From: Patella vulgata
Taxonomy: Eukaryota; Mollusca; Gastropoda; Patellidae
Reading direction: 5' to 3'
Assembly: GCF_932274485.2 (NCBI RefSeq)
Contig: NC_065881.2
Location: 62,001 to 126,000 of the forward strand
Length of the DNA stretch: 64,000 bases
The position numbers and the translations under genes were made by a program. Below the pieces are notes generated by a model, which was not told where the DNA came from, searched no databases, and saw only the letters and a program-made list of their open reading frames with translations. Shown piece after piece: positions 44,985-57,800 of the stretch (position 1 is the stretch's first letter; every line of letters begins with the position of its first letter).

Positions 44985-46182
44985 ATACTGAAAAAAGTAA
45001 TAACGAAACTATAGTAAATAGTATAGACTATGAGTAATACAGAGAAACTTCAGAAGACAGGTGCTTGTTCTGAATCAGTGAAAGTCTAATTTAGTCATTG
45101 TTATTTTTTTCTCTTTTACAGAAATAAGATTACATTTCAACTAAACAGCTAACGCAAAAGTTAGTATCTAGCTATAGTCCATGCCTGGATTTACATGTAT
45201 TTCCCATTTTGCTCGAACGTCTATAAAAATCAAAGATGGCGGCCAATTGAACCTGGGTATGAAATCAAGACAGATTCTTACCTGCTGGTCGTAGTCGGTT
45301 TCTTGCAATAATAAGTATTTAAACAACGGTATAGCGCCGAATAACTAATAATAATTAAGCATGGTTTCAGAAAAATTACGACAGATTCATAAGATTGCTG
45401 AATTACCGGAACGCTTATAGGACGCATCAAAATTTTTTCCCGAAACCATTAAAAAAAACACACTTCCGGTGCAATGGTTCTGAAGCTGACTTGTTTGTTT
45501 TAAACGAAATGACTTATTAATACATGTATACATAGAAGCAACATATCGATGCTAAATTAAATACAAGGTTTTATTTTTTTGTAACAATTTACAAACCTGC
45601 GATCTGGTATTCTATGTAACCATTATAATTTTCTAAAATATCACGCCTAAAGCACTCTGTTGATGCACATAATAAAATATAGATAACTCGGAGAACCATT
45701 ATATCAATAAATCGATCATGAGATACATCTGGACGATCAATTAAATTTGATTGGTTACTTTTCAGTTAACCAATACTGGCCAATTTCGATTACATCAACC
45801 CATTACAATATAGTATATATTCCTTTGATCTATCAGTTTATTGGGCCAATAAAAAAAGACAACCAGGCATTTTAACTATACAGACAACTTAACACCAATT
45901 AACATTCAAGTCTGTCTGACAATAATTGTCTGATTAATTAGTACCCACACCCTTCCAGTGAAGAACAGCACCTAATTTTCGGGATATGAATTAAGCCTTT
46001 TACTTCTTTTCTTAAACTTGTGGACTCCCGATTTCAGACTTTGTATGGAGTTTACTTTAAAAGAAAAAAAATCGTCGACGTTACGCATTACTTGTGTTAA
46101 TGATATGAAAAAACACACAAGATTTTATAAATCTACACAACTTTTGTGTTATTGTGATCCAACACAAGTTTTATTTTCAGTG
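44985..46182. mobile_element. Partial copy of the 3.5-kb TIR element
   Basis: The right 1.2 kb runs parallel to 15772-16862: ACAGAGAAACTTC, TTACATTTCAACTAA, GACAGATTCTTACCTGCTGG, ACACCAATTAACATTCAA, ACGCATTACTTGTGTTAAT. It ends AACACAAGTTTTATTTTCAGTG at 46182. The left end is lost. A small separate stretch near 45930-46000 is not shared. Confidence 0.75.
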
Positions 46183-47700
46183 TGAATATAAACTGGCGTG
46201 TTTCTTACGTTTTATCTTATTCAACACTGTTATAACCCTTCGTCAACCATTTTATTGTTCACTGTCATCATAAATCTATCTCTCTGATCGATATACCAAT
46301 GTTTACGAATAACACTATTTCACGATATACCAATGTTTAGCGAATATATGTATTATTGCAACATTGTCATCACGCTCCACACTCGTGAGTCATGGCATTG
46401 GGTTGATCAGATTCCCGTCAGGTCCGCTTCTCATGCTATTTGACTGGTCGCTTGTCGTATCTCTATTGTTATTAGGTGTAGTCTGTTTAGTGAGCTAATT
46501 AATATATCTAAACAATGGCGTTGACCTTGGGAGTAAAATACATTCCACAACAGTTTTTGTATTATACCATATTCATAGATTGCTACAGTTCTATGGTTAG
46601 ATAAAGTTAATATTAGCAGTTGTCTCCCCTTAAACGTATTTCGTTATACTGGAGAATAATAGTACATGTATTATGTTTTGCTCTATGATTATTTATAGAA
46701 ATGTTTTGTTATTTTGTTTGGTATTTTAACTTAGTAAAGCCATGATTGCATTATGTACCTTACTGTCGGCATTCATGAGCCTGTCCCTTGGCTTGAAAAG
46801 TTGATTACCTTGTGTAATGTTAACACTACCAGTATTATTATCTTATTTCACACTTTTCATAATTATATTCCCATATTTGCTCTTGTGTATTTGTGTATTT
46901 CAGTTAATCGTTTTACGTCATACGTCATATCATGTACGATGAGTATACAGTTATAGTTATTAATCATCATTTCAACTTTAATAATAAACATTATGTTAAT
47001 CTACATACATTGTATGTCATCATTCAACTTATGACAATAGACGCATTAGTGTTCTCGCCCCGTTGGCAGTATAATCTCCTACACTGTTCTATACCACAAC
47101 ACCACATCGTTGGGTAGATGCACGGTTAGTGTTAAATGATGAGGTCGGCTCACGAGATGTAAACAGGGCTAGCGCTAATCCAAATCCTAACAAACCCTAC
47201 AATCTCGCCAATAATCACGTGCCTTAACCTTGTTTACATCACGTCGACCTTGACTCAAAATGAGCTGGCCTTAACAAAGAGATTTAGCCGTATATGCACC
47301 ATATTCTAGAATATTATGAAAGACTATAAGAAGGCACGGAATTAATATCTTCAAAAAAAAAAGCATCAACAACTAATTATAATGATTGATGAGGGAAGTA
47401 AACATCATAAGTGTTTATAAATTCATCAATGTCCTTGTTACCATTCAAACATTGAAAAAAAACCGATAACCCTTGGGGTCAGCAATTTGCGATCTTACTT
47501 GTTCTATGGGGACCCCTAGGCGACAACAATTACGCGATGCAGTGAAAATAAATTAATGACAACTTAACTGGAAATTGTTGTTTTTGGTCAAAATTTGCCA
47601 TATTACGACCAATTTTTTGCCCAAATTTCAAAACGCGCCTACTCGAATTTTTGTTGATATTGGTCAGGTATGATAGGGCAAGTGGTCGACTTAAAATCCT
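46183..47700. other. No gene seen
   Basis: AT-rich. The only note is an imperfect inverted pair (CACGAGATGTAAACAGGG near 47150 and CTTGTTTACATCACGTCG near 47230). Confidence 0.45.
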
Positions 47701-47740
47701 GCAGTACTTTGGGAATAAATCTTCTGTGAGTTATCTGAGA

Positions 47741-48898
47741 TATAATCCTTGAGTGGCATTTAGCGATTGAACACATTAAAAACACAACACAGTTTATATG
47801 GAAATACAATCACTGGTTTATAAGTATAGCACGACGTTTCGACAAGTATTCTCTTATCGTTATCAAGCACAAATGATATTTAGTTAAACTAAAAGGTGAT
47901 ATTTATAGTAAAACAAAAAAGAAGCCATAGATAAATGCTGTTATAATACAAGATAATAGTTAAATTGATCAAAGGGTAATTAAAACTTAAATATAGTTAA
48001 TTGATGGGGGTTAACAGTGACCAGGGAGCAACAAAGCCATATATTTGATATAGACAAAATAAACACAATTTGAAGCCCTATTAATAAGATATTTATAATA
48101 ATGTATAAATTGATCAAAGGATAATTAAAACTTAAATATTAGTTAATTGATAGGGGTTAACAATAATCAGTGGTTAACAATAGTCAGGGAGCAACAAAGC
48201 CATAAATTTGATATAGACAAAATAAACAATTTGAAGCCCTATAAGTAAGAAATGTATAATAATGGATGTATACAGTATAACCCCTTAATTTGGTAATTAC
48301 AAAATATGGTTTATATAACAGGTATTATACTTCTCTAAGCTAATTAAGGGGGAGAGGTGGGGGGGAGAGCAGTATGATTGAAGTTAGGTTTTAAAATATG
48401 TAGAAATGGCCAAAAAGGAACAACAAAAGAAGAAAACAATGTGATTAAAATTAGGTTATATAATAACTAGAAATGTCCAAAAGAAACAAATAGGAAAACT
48501 ATGGGCCAATAGACAACTATTTCTCCATCTTAATTAGTTCATCATAGGCCTTTGGTATATATAACCCTGTGTCTCTATTTAGTTCTGGGCTGTGGCGTTT
48601 GATTTGGATGGCTTCTATGATTTTCCTGTTTTTCTTTTGGTGTTTATGTATGGCTAAGTTTTGGACATTCTTCCAGTCTGGTTCGTGGCCCTGGTTCTTG
48701 CTTATATGTTCTGCTATTGCGGATACATTAGTTTTGGCTCTAGACTTATGTTCTGATATACGTTTGTCAAGTGGTCTTTTCGTTTAGTTTAACTAAATAT
48801 CATTTGTGCTTGATAACGATAAGAGAATACTTGTCGAAACGTCGTGCTATACTTATAAACCAGTGATTGTATTTCCATATAAACTGTGTTGTGTTTTT
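47741..48898 (-). mobile_element. Compact Penelope-like remnant with inverted terminal repeats and 12-bp target duplication
   Basis: Flanked by a perfect 12-bp direct repeat, AGTTATCTGAGA (47729-47740 and 48899-48910). Inverted terminal repeats of about 115 bp (47778-47892 and 48783-48898) contain ACAACACAGTTTATATGG, ACGACGTTTCGACAAG and TTATCGTTATCAAGC. The minus strand carries the end of a GIY-YIG endonuclease, then a tandemly duplicated 3' region (about 150 bp twice, 47955-48260). PLEs are known to have terminal repeats in direct or inverted arrangement; here the arrangement is inverted. Confidence 0.85.
48529..48790 (-). pseudogene. PLE GIY-YIG endonuclease C-terminal fragment
   Basis: The minus strand reads KRPLDKRISEHKSRAKT, SAIAEHISKNQGHEPDW, RKIIEAIQIKRHSPELN and RDTGLYIPKAYDELIK up to a TAG near 48529. 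The order LxxRxxEH, AEH, HxxDW, IIEAIxI and LNRDxG is typical of the C-terminal nuclease of Penelope/Poseidon-type PLEs. About 87 codons are present; the reverse transcriptase and the GIY-YIG start are absent, so the copy is heavily 5'-truncated. It belongs to a different PLE lineage from the copies at 1012 and 28743. Confidence 0.85.
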
Positions 48899-48910
48899 AG
48901 TTATCTGAGA

Positions 48911-50640
48911 GTACCCATTTTACACGTTGAAAACTATGTCACCCTAAAACCTATGTAGCTGCTTCTTGGCGAGTCTGACCTAGAACTGCTGAGTGTGCTT
49001 ATGAAGGGTATCCGTCCAAGTGTATGTCAGAAAAAAACAAACTGACTGGTACTAAACCCACTAGTTGGCTACGATATTCTGAAAATGTGTACAAATCAGT
49101 ATTCTCCATGCGATTCTTCTTTTATTAAGAACGACGACTATCTTCAAGAGTTCAAATTAACATTGATTATAAAAATTTATCTTGTAGAATTTTGTTTTGC
49201 GTGTAGTGCGGTCCTCCTGCATTTACTATTAGTACAATATTTCTTTATGTGAGCGTTCCTCGTGCTGAATATGTTATTTTAGTTAAAAATCTTATTGTCC
49301 TTGTGACAAAATCGGACGTTCACGATCATTGTAGGAAAGGAGCGTAAATGATGTATAATTTTGTAACCTACAACTAGCAAACTTCCTACTAACAAAATAA
49401 AAAATAAAAATGACCGACCAACGCGTAATAAAAAAAAGGAGAAATAAATTAAAAACTCCAAAAATTGGGATAAAATAAAAGATTATCTAAGTTAAAAAAT
49501 ACTGTCTAGTTTCATGGATCTAGGAATCATTTAATTCATTAGATGTTCAGCTTTCTTTCTTTATACATGTATTTTTGTTTTGCAATTAATGATCACCTAG
49601 AACAGAAACTCGTAGAGAGCTGAAAAACGATAGGGTTTGACCTCTCATGACCGTTAACCAGCGCAATGTAACCTCTATCGCACTCACCAGGTTTTCGGTA
49701 AAATGGGGATAACTTCAGAACGGAAAGTCGTGAACACTGAATGCCTCAATGCTTAACACCAAATTTGAAAATAAATTAGCCTTTATCGTTAAAGGAGGGG
49801 AGTAGGGTGGGGATACGCCTGAAAAGACCCCCCCCCCCATCCCCATAACCTCAATGCTTCAAACGAATTTTTTTTTGTTTTAAAAAAAGTATGTTAAAAC
49901 TATCGCGTTCAGAAAGGTGATGTTCGATTGTCAGTCTGGAACCTTGTGATACGACATTCAATTCTGGTGTGAGTAGAATCGTGACGTAATTAAACAACGA
50001 ATATGTTTCAGCTGTCTTGGGTGATAAAAGCTGAAAATGGATAGGGTTCGTCCTCTCAACCAAATATGAAAAAAAAAGATTCCGTTAAAAATTGTTCACA
50101 AGCAAATTGTTGACGGACGGGCCGATGGGCAGTACAACGACATTATAGACCTGCACTTTGAGCGTATAAAAATGTTAGTCTTTCAATTGGCAGTGTGATT
50201 GTAATGTGAGCCTAGATCTACCCTTCATTTCAACATATTTACCAGACAATCTGTAACAGGTGAGGAAATAATAACTGGAATATTGTGTTTACTTGAAACT
50301 TGGATATTGTGTGTCAGGTGTGAATATATTATAGATATTATAAGACACAGATGGCAATATAGCTACATATTCACTCTACATATCAAATAATTTATTCTAG
50401 TTATCCAAAGGACATTTCACCGAGAAATATTTGTATTTTATAATACACTTACCGGTCTGAAAAAAAGTTCAACGTGTCTATGAACAAGTATATTCACCTA
50501 AACTATAATGATATACTAACATATTTATATACTTAAAGTCTCAAAAAACACGAGAACAGGCTATCTGAGTATGTCTTTAAAATATGACAATTTAGCACAA
50601 TTTACTCATAAAAACTAAATATTCAATATTTAAAGTTCGG
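48911..50640. other. No gene; G/C-run and GACGGACGG-type repeat remnants
   Basis: 49600-50170 holds AACGGAAAGTCGTGAACACT, ACCAAATTTGAAAATAAATT, C and G runs, and TTGACGGACGGGCCGATGGG, reminiscent of the repeat ends at 11600 and of 18260-18430. Otherwise AT-rich without signal. Confidence 0.45.
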
Positions 50641-50895
50641 GGGGGGGGGGGTGTATCACACATAATTTACACAATAAAAATCTACGGACAAGACACAATA
50701 CGTAGAAATTACAAACAGACGTGCATATCAGATTTGGTGAATGGATCCGGGCTCTAACCGTAAGCGTTCACTGCGCTGTACAGTCCCGGGCCTGTAGTGA
50801 TTCAGACTTCACTCAAATTTGAAAACAATCAGGAATATAACCCAGAGAAACCATTGTGTAATTCCAGCATGAGCCATGATCTGCTATATGTTACA
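50640..50895 (+). repeat. Dispersed repeat E, copy 2
   Basis: Same block order as 29075-29325: ACATAATTTACACAATAAAA, GCGCTGTACAGTCCCGGG, CTTCACTCAAATTTGAAAAC. Preceded by a G run. Confidence 0.78.
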
Positions 50896-51019
50896 AGAAA
50901 TATGAATGTAAACATATTGAAGTAAAAATTACCTATACGAGTAACCATATCGGTGAAAAGTATAAAAAATCAAGTAGTCTAAAAACTTAAAGTTAAGTGA
51001 GAAACATTTTAAGAAAGAG

Positions 51020-51130
51020 AGGGGGGGCGGGTAACGTCTATCTATGTCATTTCGGGACTAACATATGGTACGATTTTGATATTGGTGGGGTGGGGTTGGG
51101 CGCAATTGGTTGGGCAGGCGACCCTTTATA
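51020..51130 (-). repeat. SINE family B, degraded
   Basis: CATTTCGGGACTAACATATG and GTTGGGCAGGCGACCCT remain. Head and tail are lost. Confidence 0.6.
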
Positions 51131-51454
51131 TTCTAGAATTTTTCTAACACCCCTTGTGTCCGTTATGGTATGTCCATTTAATATATTAGAGATTATGGTA
51201 ACATATGATGTTCGATTCAATAAACTGATCATTCAATGTAACCTACACCGGTTTCATTTATTGCCTGTGTTCTCTGGTCCGCGAATTACTTAAAAATATC
51301 ACGGTTAAACTTTTAAATTCTTCTTAGAATATATTCTTCTGTAAAATTTAATCTTTAGTCAACCCAATAACCAAGGAATGTTTGAGTCGTAATTTATTCG
51401 TGTAGTATTAGTTTTTTGTGGATATTACAAGAATGAATGACCATCGACTAAAAC

Positions 51455-51720
51455 ATGATAACGCTGAACTACACGTGGTATGAAAATAACAATGATGGTG
51501 ATGATACTGGCGTTGAACTACACATAACAATGATGAAGATAACACTGAACTGGGCGTGCTGTGATAGTAAAATGATGATGATAATAACGTTGAACTATGT
51601 GTAGTATGATAATAACGTTGAACTGTATATGGTATGATAATAACGTTGGATATATGCAGTATCATAACAACACTTACAGCATATTAATACCTATGATAAT
51701 AACTATGATAATGCCGTCGA
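51455..51720. repeat. Degenerate GATAATAACGTTGAACT repeats 5' of GALNT
   Basis: About nine irregular units of ATGATAATAACGTTGAACTA type, ending about 100 bp before the GALNT ATG. It may overlap the 5' UTR or promoter. Confidence 0.65.
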
Positions 51721-51824
51721 ACAATATTTAGGAAACTCTGAGTAAAATGGGAGAAAAAAGCAAGTAACGCCCACTTTCTGTCAATTATTTATTTATAAAT
51801 TAAATTCTCGGTGGTGTAAAAACA

Positions 51825-54800
51825 ATGACTATAAAATCTCAACTCATTCTCAGGTTTATTTTTTCATTATGTTTTATTTGGTTTTTGATGGTGGGCGTTT
51901 TCTTGTTTACAGAGACTAACGTCAAACAGTTTGAAAATGTGGGTATAGGGCAGTTGAAGGAAAGGGGGGAGGAAGGGACGTTAAATGAAGGGAGTCGAGT
52001 TGTGAGTGCAGACATATTTGATATTAGTACACAAAACCATGAAAACTCTCTATATAGCGCTGAACATATTTTGATCGATAATGAAGATCTCCAAAGTAAG
52101 AAACAACTGCCTGGCGATCTACAAGAATATAATCCTAATGAAAAAAACATTGACAATAAAATCAGTCATGTCAGTGGTGATATAGCAGTTTTACAAGATG
52201 TGAATGAACTTCCACAATCAACGGAGCAGACCAATGGTAGGAACGATGTGGAAACGGGAATTGTAAGTAATAAATTTGAACTTAGAAAATCCAATAAAAA
52301 TCTTATCCACGAAGAATCCGTGGAAATAAACGATTCACCAGTTCAAAGCATAACTTTGAAATATTTACAAGGGGGCATTCCTCGAAAAGCAACGGAACAG
52401 AATGGTTGGATAAATGTTTTACCGGAAGATACTGCTATGGAAAATGGTCAAAGTGAAGATACGGGTACCATAATGGTAGCAGGTCTTGCTTCCGATAGAA
52501 AACAAGGTAGTCGTTATCAATATTTTATAAGTATAAAATTAATGTGAGCTACAATCTATATATGACGTATCTTTTAATAATACTCTTTCAAAATTCATAC
52601 TCCATATAGACCACTGTCGCTTCAGTTGTCTTCGAAACATTGTAAGCTTTAATATAATATTTTATTAACCAAATTTTGTCAAATAATTACAAATGCATCA
52701 GTATCATTGAACATTAGTTCCGTAAATGCATGACAGCTAAAGTGCCGATAAATCCTAGTCTCAGATTATATACAGCCGGTCCGTTAACGACAATTCTTAT
52801 AACTACTCTTCCTGGCCTTTAGAATTTTTTTGAATTTTTTTGAATTAGCTTTTGGTGAAATGGGACAACCTGTAAATATAAATGTAGAACAGCTCAACCA
52901 GACAGAAAGAGACAGATACCAAGCCTTGTTTAAAAGAAATTATTTCAATGAATATGCCAGCGAGAAAATTTCTCTCCATAGAACTCTCCCGGATAAACGG
53001 GACGAAAGGTAGGTTTGGTTTGGTTGAATTCGTCAATATATTAAACAGAATAAATCATATTATTTGAAACTCCAAATGTTAGTTCAACATAGTAAACAGA
53101 TAACTAAGCTGTCTTAAATTGTACCTTTTTCAATGTCTGTCTAAAATTTGGTACTTTTAGTTGCTTAACGAAAATTTATGGAAAAAACTTACCAGACACT
53201 GCTATTATCATCTGTTTTCATAATGAGGCTTGGTCGACTCTGTTACGAACTGTTCATAGTGTGTTGGATCGATCACCGCCACATCTAGTACGAGAAATCA
53301 TTCTGATAGATGACTTCTCAGACTTAGGTAAAGTGTTGTTTGTTTTTAAAATTATAAATGGTCTGATAACGGTCAATGTTATTTCCCAAACAATATAAAT
53401 ACTATAGTACCTTGTACCCAGTTTAAACCATAGTACCTTGTACCCAGTTTAACCCATAGTACGTTGTACCAAGTTTACCCCATAGTACCTTGTACCCAGG
53501 TAACCCCATAGTACCTTCTACCCAGTTTACCCAATAGTACCTTGTACCCAGTTTACCCCATAGTACCTTGTATCCAGTTTAAACCTTATTACTTTACTCC
53601 ATCTATTATTTCCCTTCGCTTTTTCTATATTCTATTTAGTTCAACTAATATTTATCCATGTGATAAATGGGGTTTAACGTCCACTCGACACAAACTAGGT
53701 CATTTCGGGACTAACATATGGTTAATTTTATATCAATAATCTTATTGCGCGTAACGGTCCTTAGCAGTGAGGGGGGGGGGGGGGAACGGAGAAAACCCAC
53801 GAGGTTGGACAGTCACATCTACTGCTTGTTACGTACAAGCGAGGAATCGAAACCACGCCACTTGAATCAGTGACAGACCTTATGGTACAACGCGCACGTT
53901 AACCGTTTGACAACTCCACCCCCATCTGAGAGGGAATTAACAAAAGAACAATATAGAACTACAATAGGGAACCGCGGTGCTTCATTAAGGATTGAAAAAC
54001 AACAAGGTCTCGTGTACACATTGACGTGCACTTAACTGATCTAATTCGAAATAAAAAGTATGTCGTAGCGCCGCTGTCTGGGCAAAATTTCGGTTATTGC
54101 ACACTACATGCCAATAGCTCCATTTTCTCAATTTAATTGTGTTAAAAAATTTAGCTTGTCTCAGCTGTTTGTTTAAATGTTCTTTTTCAGAGCTACCAAG
54201 TATAATTGGGACAGACGTCTCGTGATTATATATTTTTTGATGTTATTTCTTTGCAACAAAAGCTAATCTATCAACCTTGATAAGAACCAACAAGATTAGT
54301 TTCCGGATGGTTCGATGTTTTATAGTGCTGTTGATAATATTTAAAAATCGAGTGTCAGTGCGAATATTCTGATATGTTTAAATATAATATTGACTTTCAG
54401 ATCATCTCAAAGCACCATTGGATAACTACATCTCCACACTACCAAAAGTTCGGTTAATCCGGCTACCACAAAGAGAAGGTTTAATCCGGGCACGGTTAGT
54501 TGGGTATCGAAATGCCACAGCACCGGTACTGACATTCCTAGACTCGCACGTAGAGTGCCTGATTGGTGAGTGATTTCATTGGATATTGACGGGCATAAGC
54601 CATACAATGTGCTATGCGGGAAATTTTACCCGAACAGCGGCACTATGGGCTACTCTTATATCGAATTCCAACTGTCAAAGGATCTTTTACGTTCACGCCA
54701 ATGTGTACACGGAACCTCGGTTTTCGTCCCATCCGAACGACTAGACAACTCCTTGTCAGGCCCTCCGCCCTGTATCACTGACAAGGGGGAACCACGCCGG

Positions 54801-57800
54801 CAAATCTGGATGAACTTTCTCGGCCAATGCAGAGATCGAACACCCGACCTCCAGGCTAGTGAGCCAGCGTCTTACCCACTTAGCCACCGTGACCCCCCAC
54901 TTCGATGAAGTCGTAAAGCCGAATGTGCAGGTGATCAACAAATGGTACAATGAACCATACTACATTCGATTAAATTTTCGACATATCTCGCCCGTAACTA
55001 GGGGGCGCCTCTATTACGCGTTCATGATTGATTAAAATGATCGGTATGGATAAAGTCTTGTTTTGGTATATGGGTTGGTCGTAATGTTTGCTCTTGAAAA
55101 ACTCTAGTTGTTGAGTGGTCTCGTTTTGGGACTAGTTGAAATTTCTAAGATCCTAGCGATATGTCCCCCAATCACAAACTTCAGCTGCTTGTTTTTCACG
55201 GTACTCTTTATTTTATTTTGATGACAGACGATGTATGTTCGCTGTATATTTGAGGCATTCAGGTTTAATCAGTTATAGTATATTGGGGATCTATTGGGAA
55301 ATTGGGTCGACCCGCATGTAAATCAAGGATCTGAAGGGGTTGTGGGTTTTACAGACAACTCGGTTGGTTAGCAGGTTCGGCAACCTTCAGCTTAAATGAT
55401 TCATCCAGTGGGGTCTTTGTTCGGCCCAGTCCAAGTGGTTCATATGTGTACAGTTAACTATGTGTCTTATATTCTAGGTTGGCTGGAACCGTTATTGTTC
55501 CGCTCAGTCCAAGTGGTTCATATGTTTACAGTTAACTCTGTGTCTTATATTCTAGGTTGGCTGGAACCGTTATTGTTCCGCTCAGTCCAAGTGGTTCATA
55601 TGTATACAGTTAACTCTGTGTCTTATATTCTAGGTTGGCTGGAACCGTTATTGTTCCGCCCAGTCCAAGTGGTTCATATGTATACAGTTAACTCTGTGTC
55701 TTATATTCTAGGTTGGCTGGAACCGTTATTATTCCGCCCAGTCCAAGTGGTTCATATGTGTACAGTTAACTCTGTGTCTTATATTCTAGGTTGGCTGGAA
55801 CCGTTATTGTTCCGCCCAGTCCAAGTGGTTCATATGTATACAGTTAACTCTGTGTCTTATATTCTAGGTTGGCTGGAACCGTTATTGTTCCGCCCAGTCC
55901 AAGTGGTTCATATGTATACAGTTAACTCTGTGTCTTATATTCTATACAGGTCACAATTCTATGGAATACAATTACTGCTTTTTACTGAGCGACGTTTCGA
56001 CTAGGCTTCTCTAGTCATTATCAAGCTATGATAAAAAATGAAAATATGACAGGACAATATATACATGTACACCACAATGCTAAGTTAATGATGACAAACC
56101 AGGGATGTAACTAATATCGGCATCCCTGCATCGCATCAAGAAAGTAAGATTATTACATACGAAGAACAGAAGGAAAATATGTACATGTATGTAATAATCT
56201 TACTTTCTTGATGCGATGCAGGGATGCCGATATTAGTTACATCCCTGGTTTGTCATCATTAACTTAGCATTGTGGTGTACATGTATATATTGTCCTGTCA
56301 TATTTTCATTTTTTATCATAGCTTGATAATGACTAGAGAAGCCTAGTCGAAACGTCGCTCAGTAAAAAGCAGTAATTGTATTCCATAGAATTGTGACCTG
56401 TATACTCTAGTTCAATTACTAAATGCCATTGAAACAGTCTTATATTCTAGGTTGGCTGGAACCGTTATTGTTCCGCTCAGTCCAAGTGGTTCATGTGTAT
56501 ACAGTTAACCCTGTGTCTTATATTCTAGGTTGGCTGGAATCGTTATTGTTCCGCTCAGTCCAAGTGGTTCATGTGTATACAGTTAACTCTGTGTCTTATA
56601 TTCTAGGTTGGCTGGAACCGTTATTGTTCCGCCCAGTCCAAGTGGTTCATATGTATACAGTTAACTATGTGTCTTATATTCTAGGTTGGCTGGAACCGTT
56701 ATTGTTCCGCTCAGTCCAAGTGGTTCATATGTATACAGTTAACTCTATGTCTTATATTCTAGGTTGGCTGGAACCGTTATTGTTCCGGATAAGCGAAGCT
56801 AAATCTAGACAAAGTGTTGTATTTCCGACGCTGGATAATATTGACGACATAACTCTCGAATATGGTGAGGCTGTTATTGATATGGTGGGTGCTTTCCATT
56901 GGAAGGATATGACCTTTACATGGGTCAAAGTACCGCGTGATATCTGGGATATCCGGAAAGAGATGGCCGAACCATTACGGCAAGTTCTCCATACTTTACT
57001 GTAAACCAAACTCAAATCAGTTGTTAGTTGCACGGAGGCCTTCTTGGAGAATCTGAACAATTCAATACATTTTATTTTATCAGATTATTCCCAAAGCCTG
57101 TCTATATAATTGAGTATTTCACCCCAACTTATCGATGTTGTGAAAGATGAATCTCTACAGGGCGATCAGCTCACTTCAATATTCACGAATTTAAATCTTT
57201 TTAACACATTGGACACTTATAATCATCGCTTAAATACTTTAATCGCTCCTTTTTTAATCCGATTTAATCCAGTCTAATCGAGTATTATCTGTCGTTGATT
57301 TTCTTTTCTTTTCAGTACATTTTAGCGGGAATACGGCCGTGGAAAATATGACCTATTCCCTACAATTGCAAATAATGCTCAGAGACTTTGACAATAGTAT
57401 ATGTCTCTTTGTAGATCTCCAACTATGCCTGGTGGTATTTTCAGTATAGATAAAGAATATTTTGCTAAACTAGGAACATATGATCCAGGTTTAGAGACAT
57501 GGGGTGGTGAAAATCTAGAATTGTCTTTCAAGGTAAGGTTGTAACTTTATTGTTTAAATGTATATAGATGATACCCGCTGGATTGGCCGACAAAGTTTTC
57601 GTGATTTTCTGGCGTGGTTTCATCTCGTCGGTGGCTCAGGACATGCGGCCTGGCAATTACAGTGTCTAGTCGCTCGAATGAAACGAAAAACAGAGGTCCC
57701 GCGTACACGTGAAAGTTAAGAGTTCGCCAGAACACCAATTACCGGTTAAAATTTCCCTCATAGCACACTATATGGCATATTCTCTGTCCTCATTAGCCCA

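Noticed and set aside
55396-56004. A 202-codon open frame of 26-residue repeats that looks like a repetitive protein gene
   Set aside because: It is the 78-bp intronic minisatellite, open only because the unit length is a multiple of three. Only the last copy belongs to a real exon.
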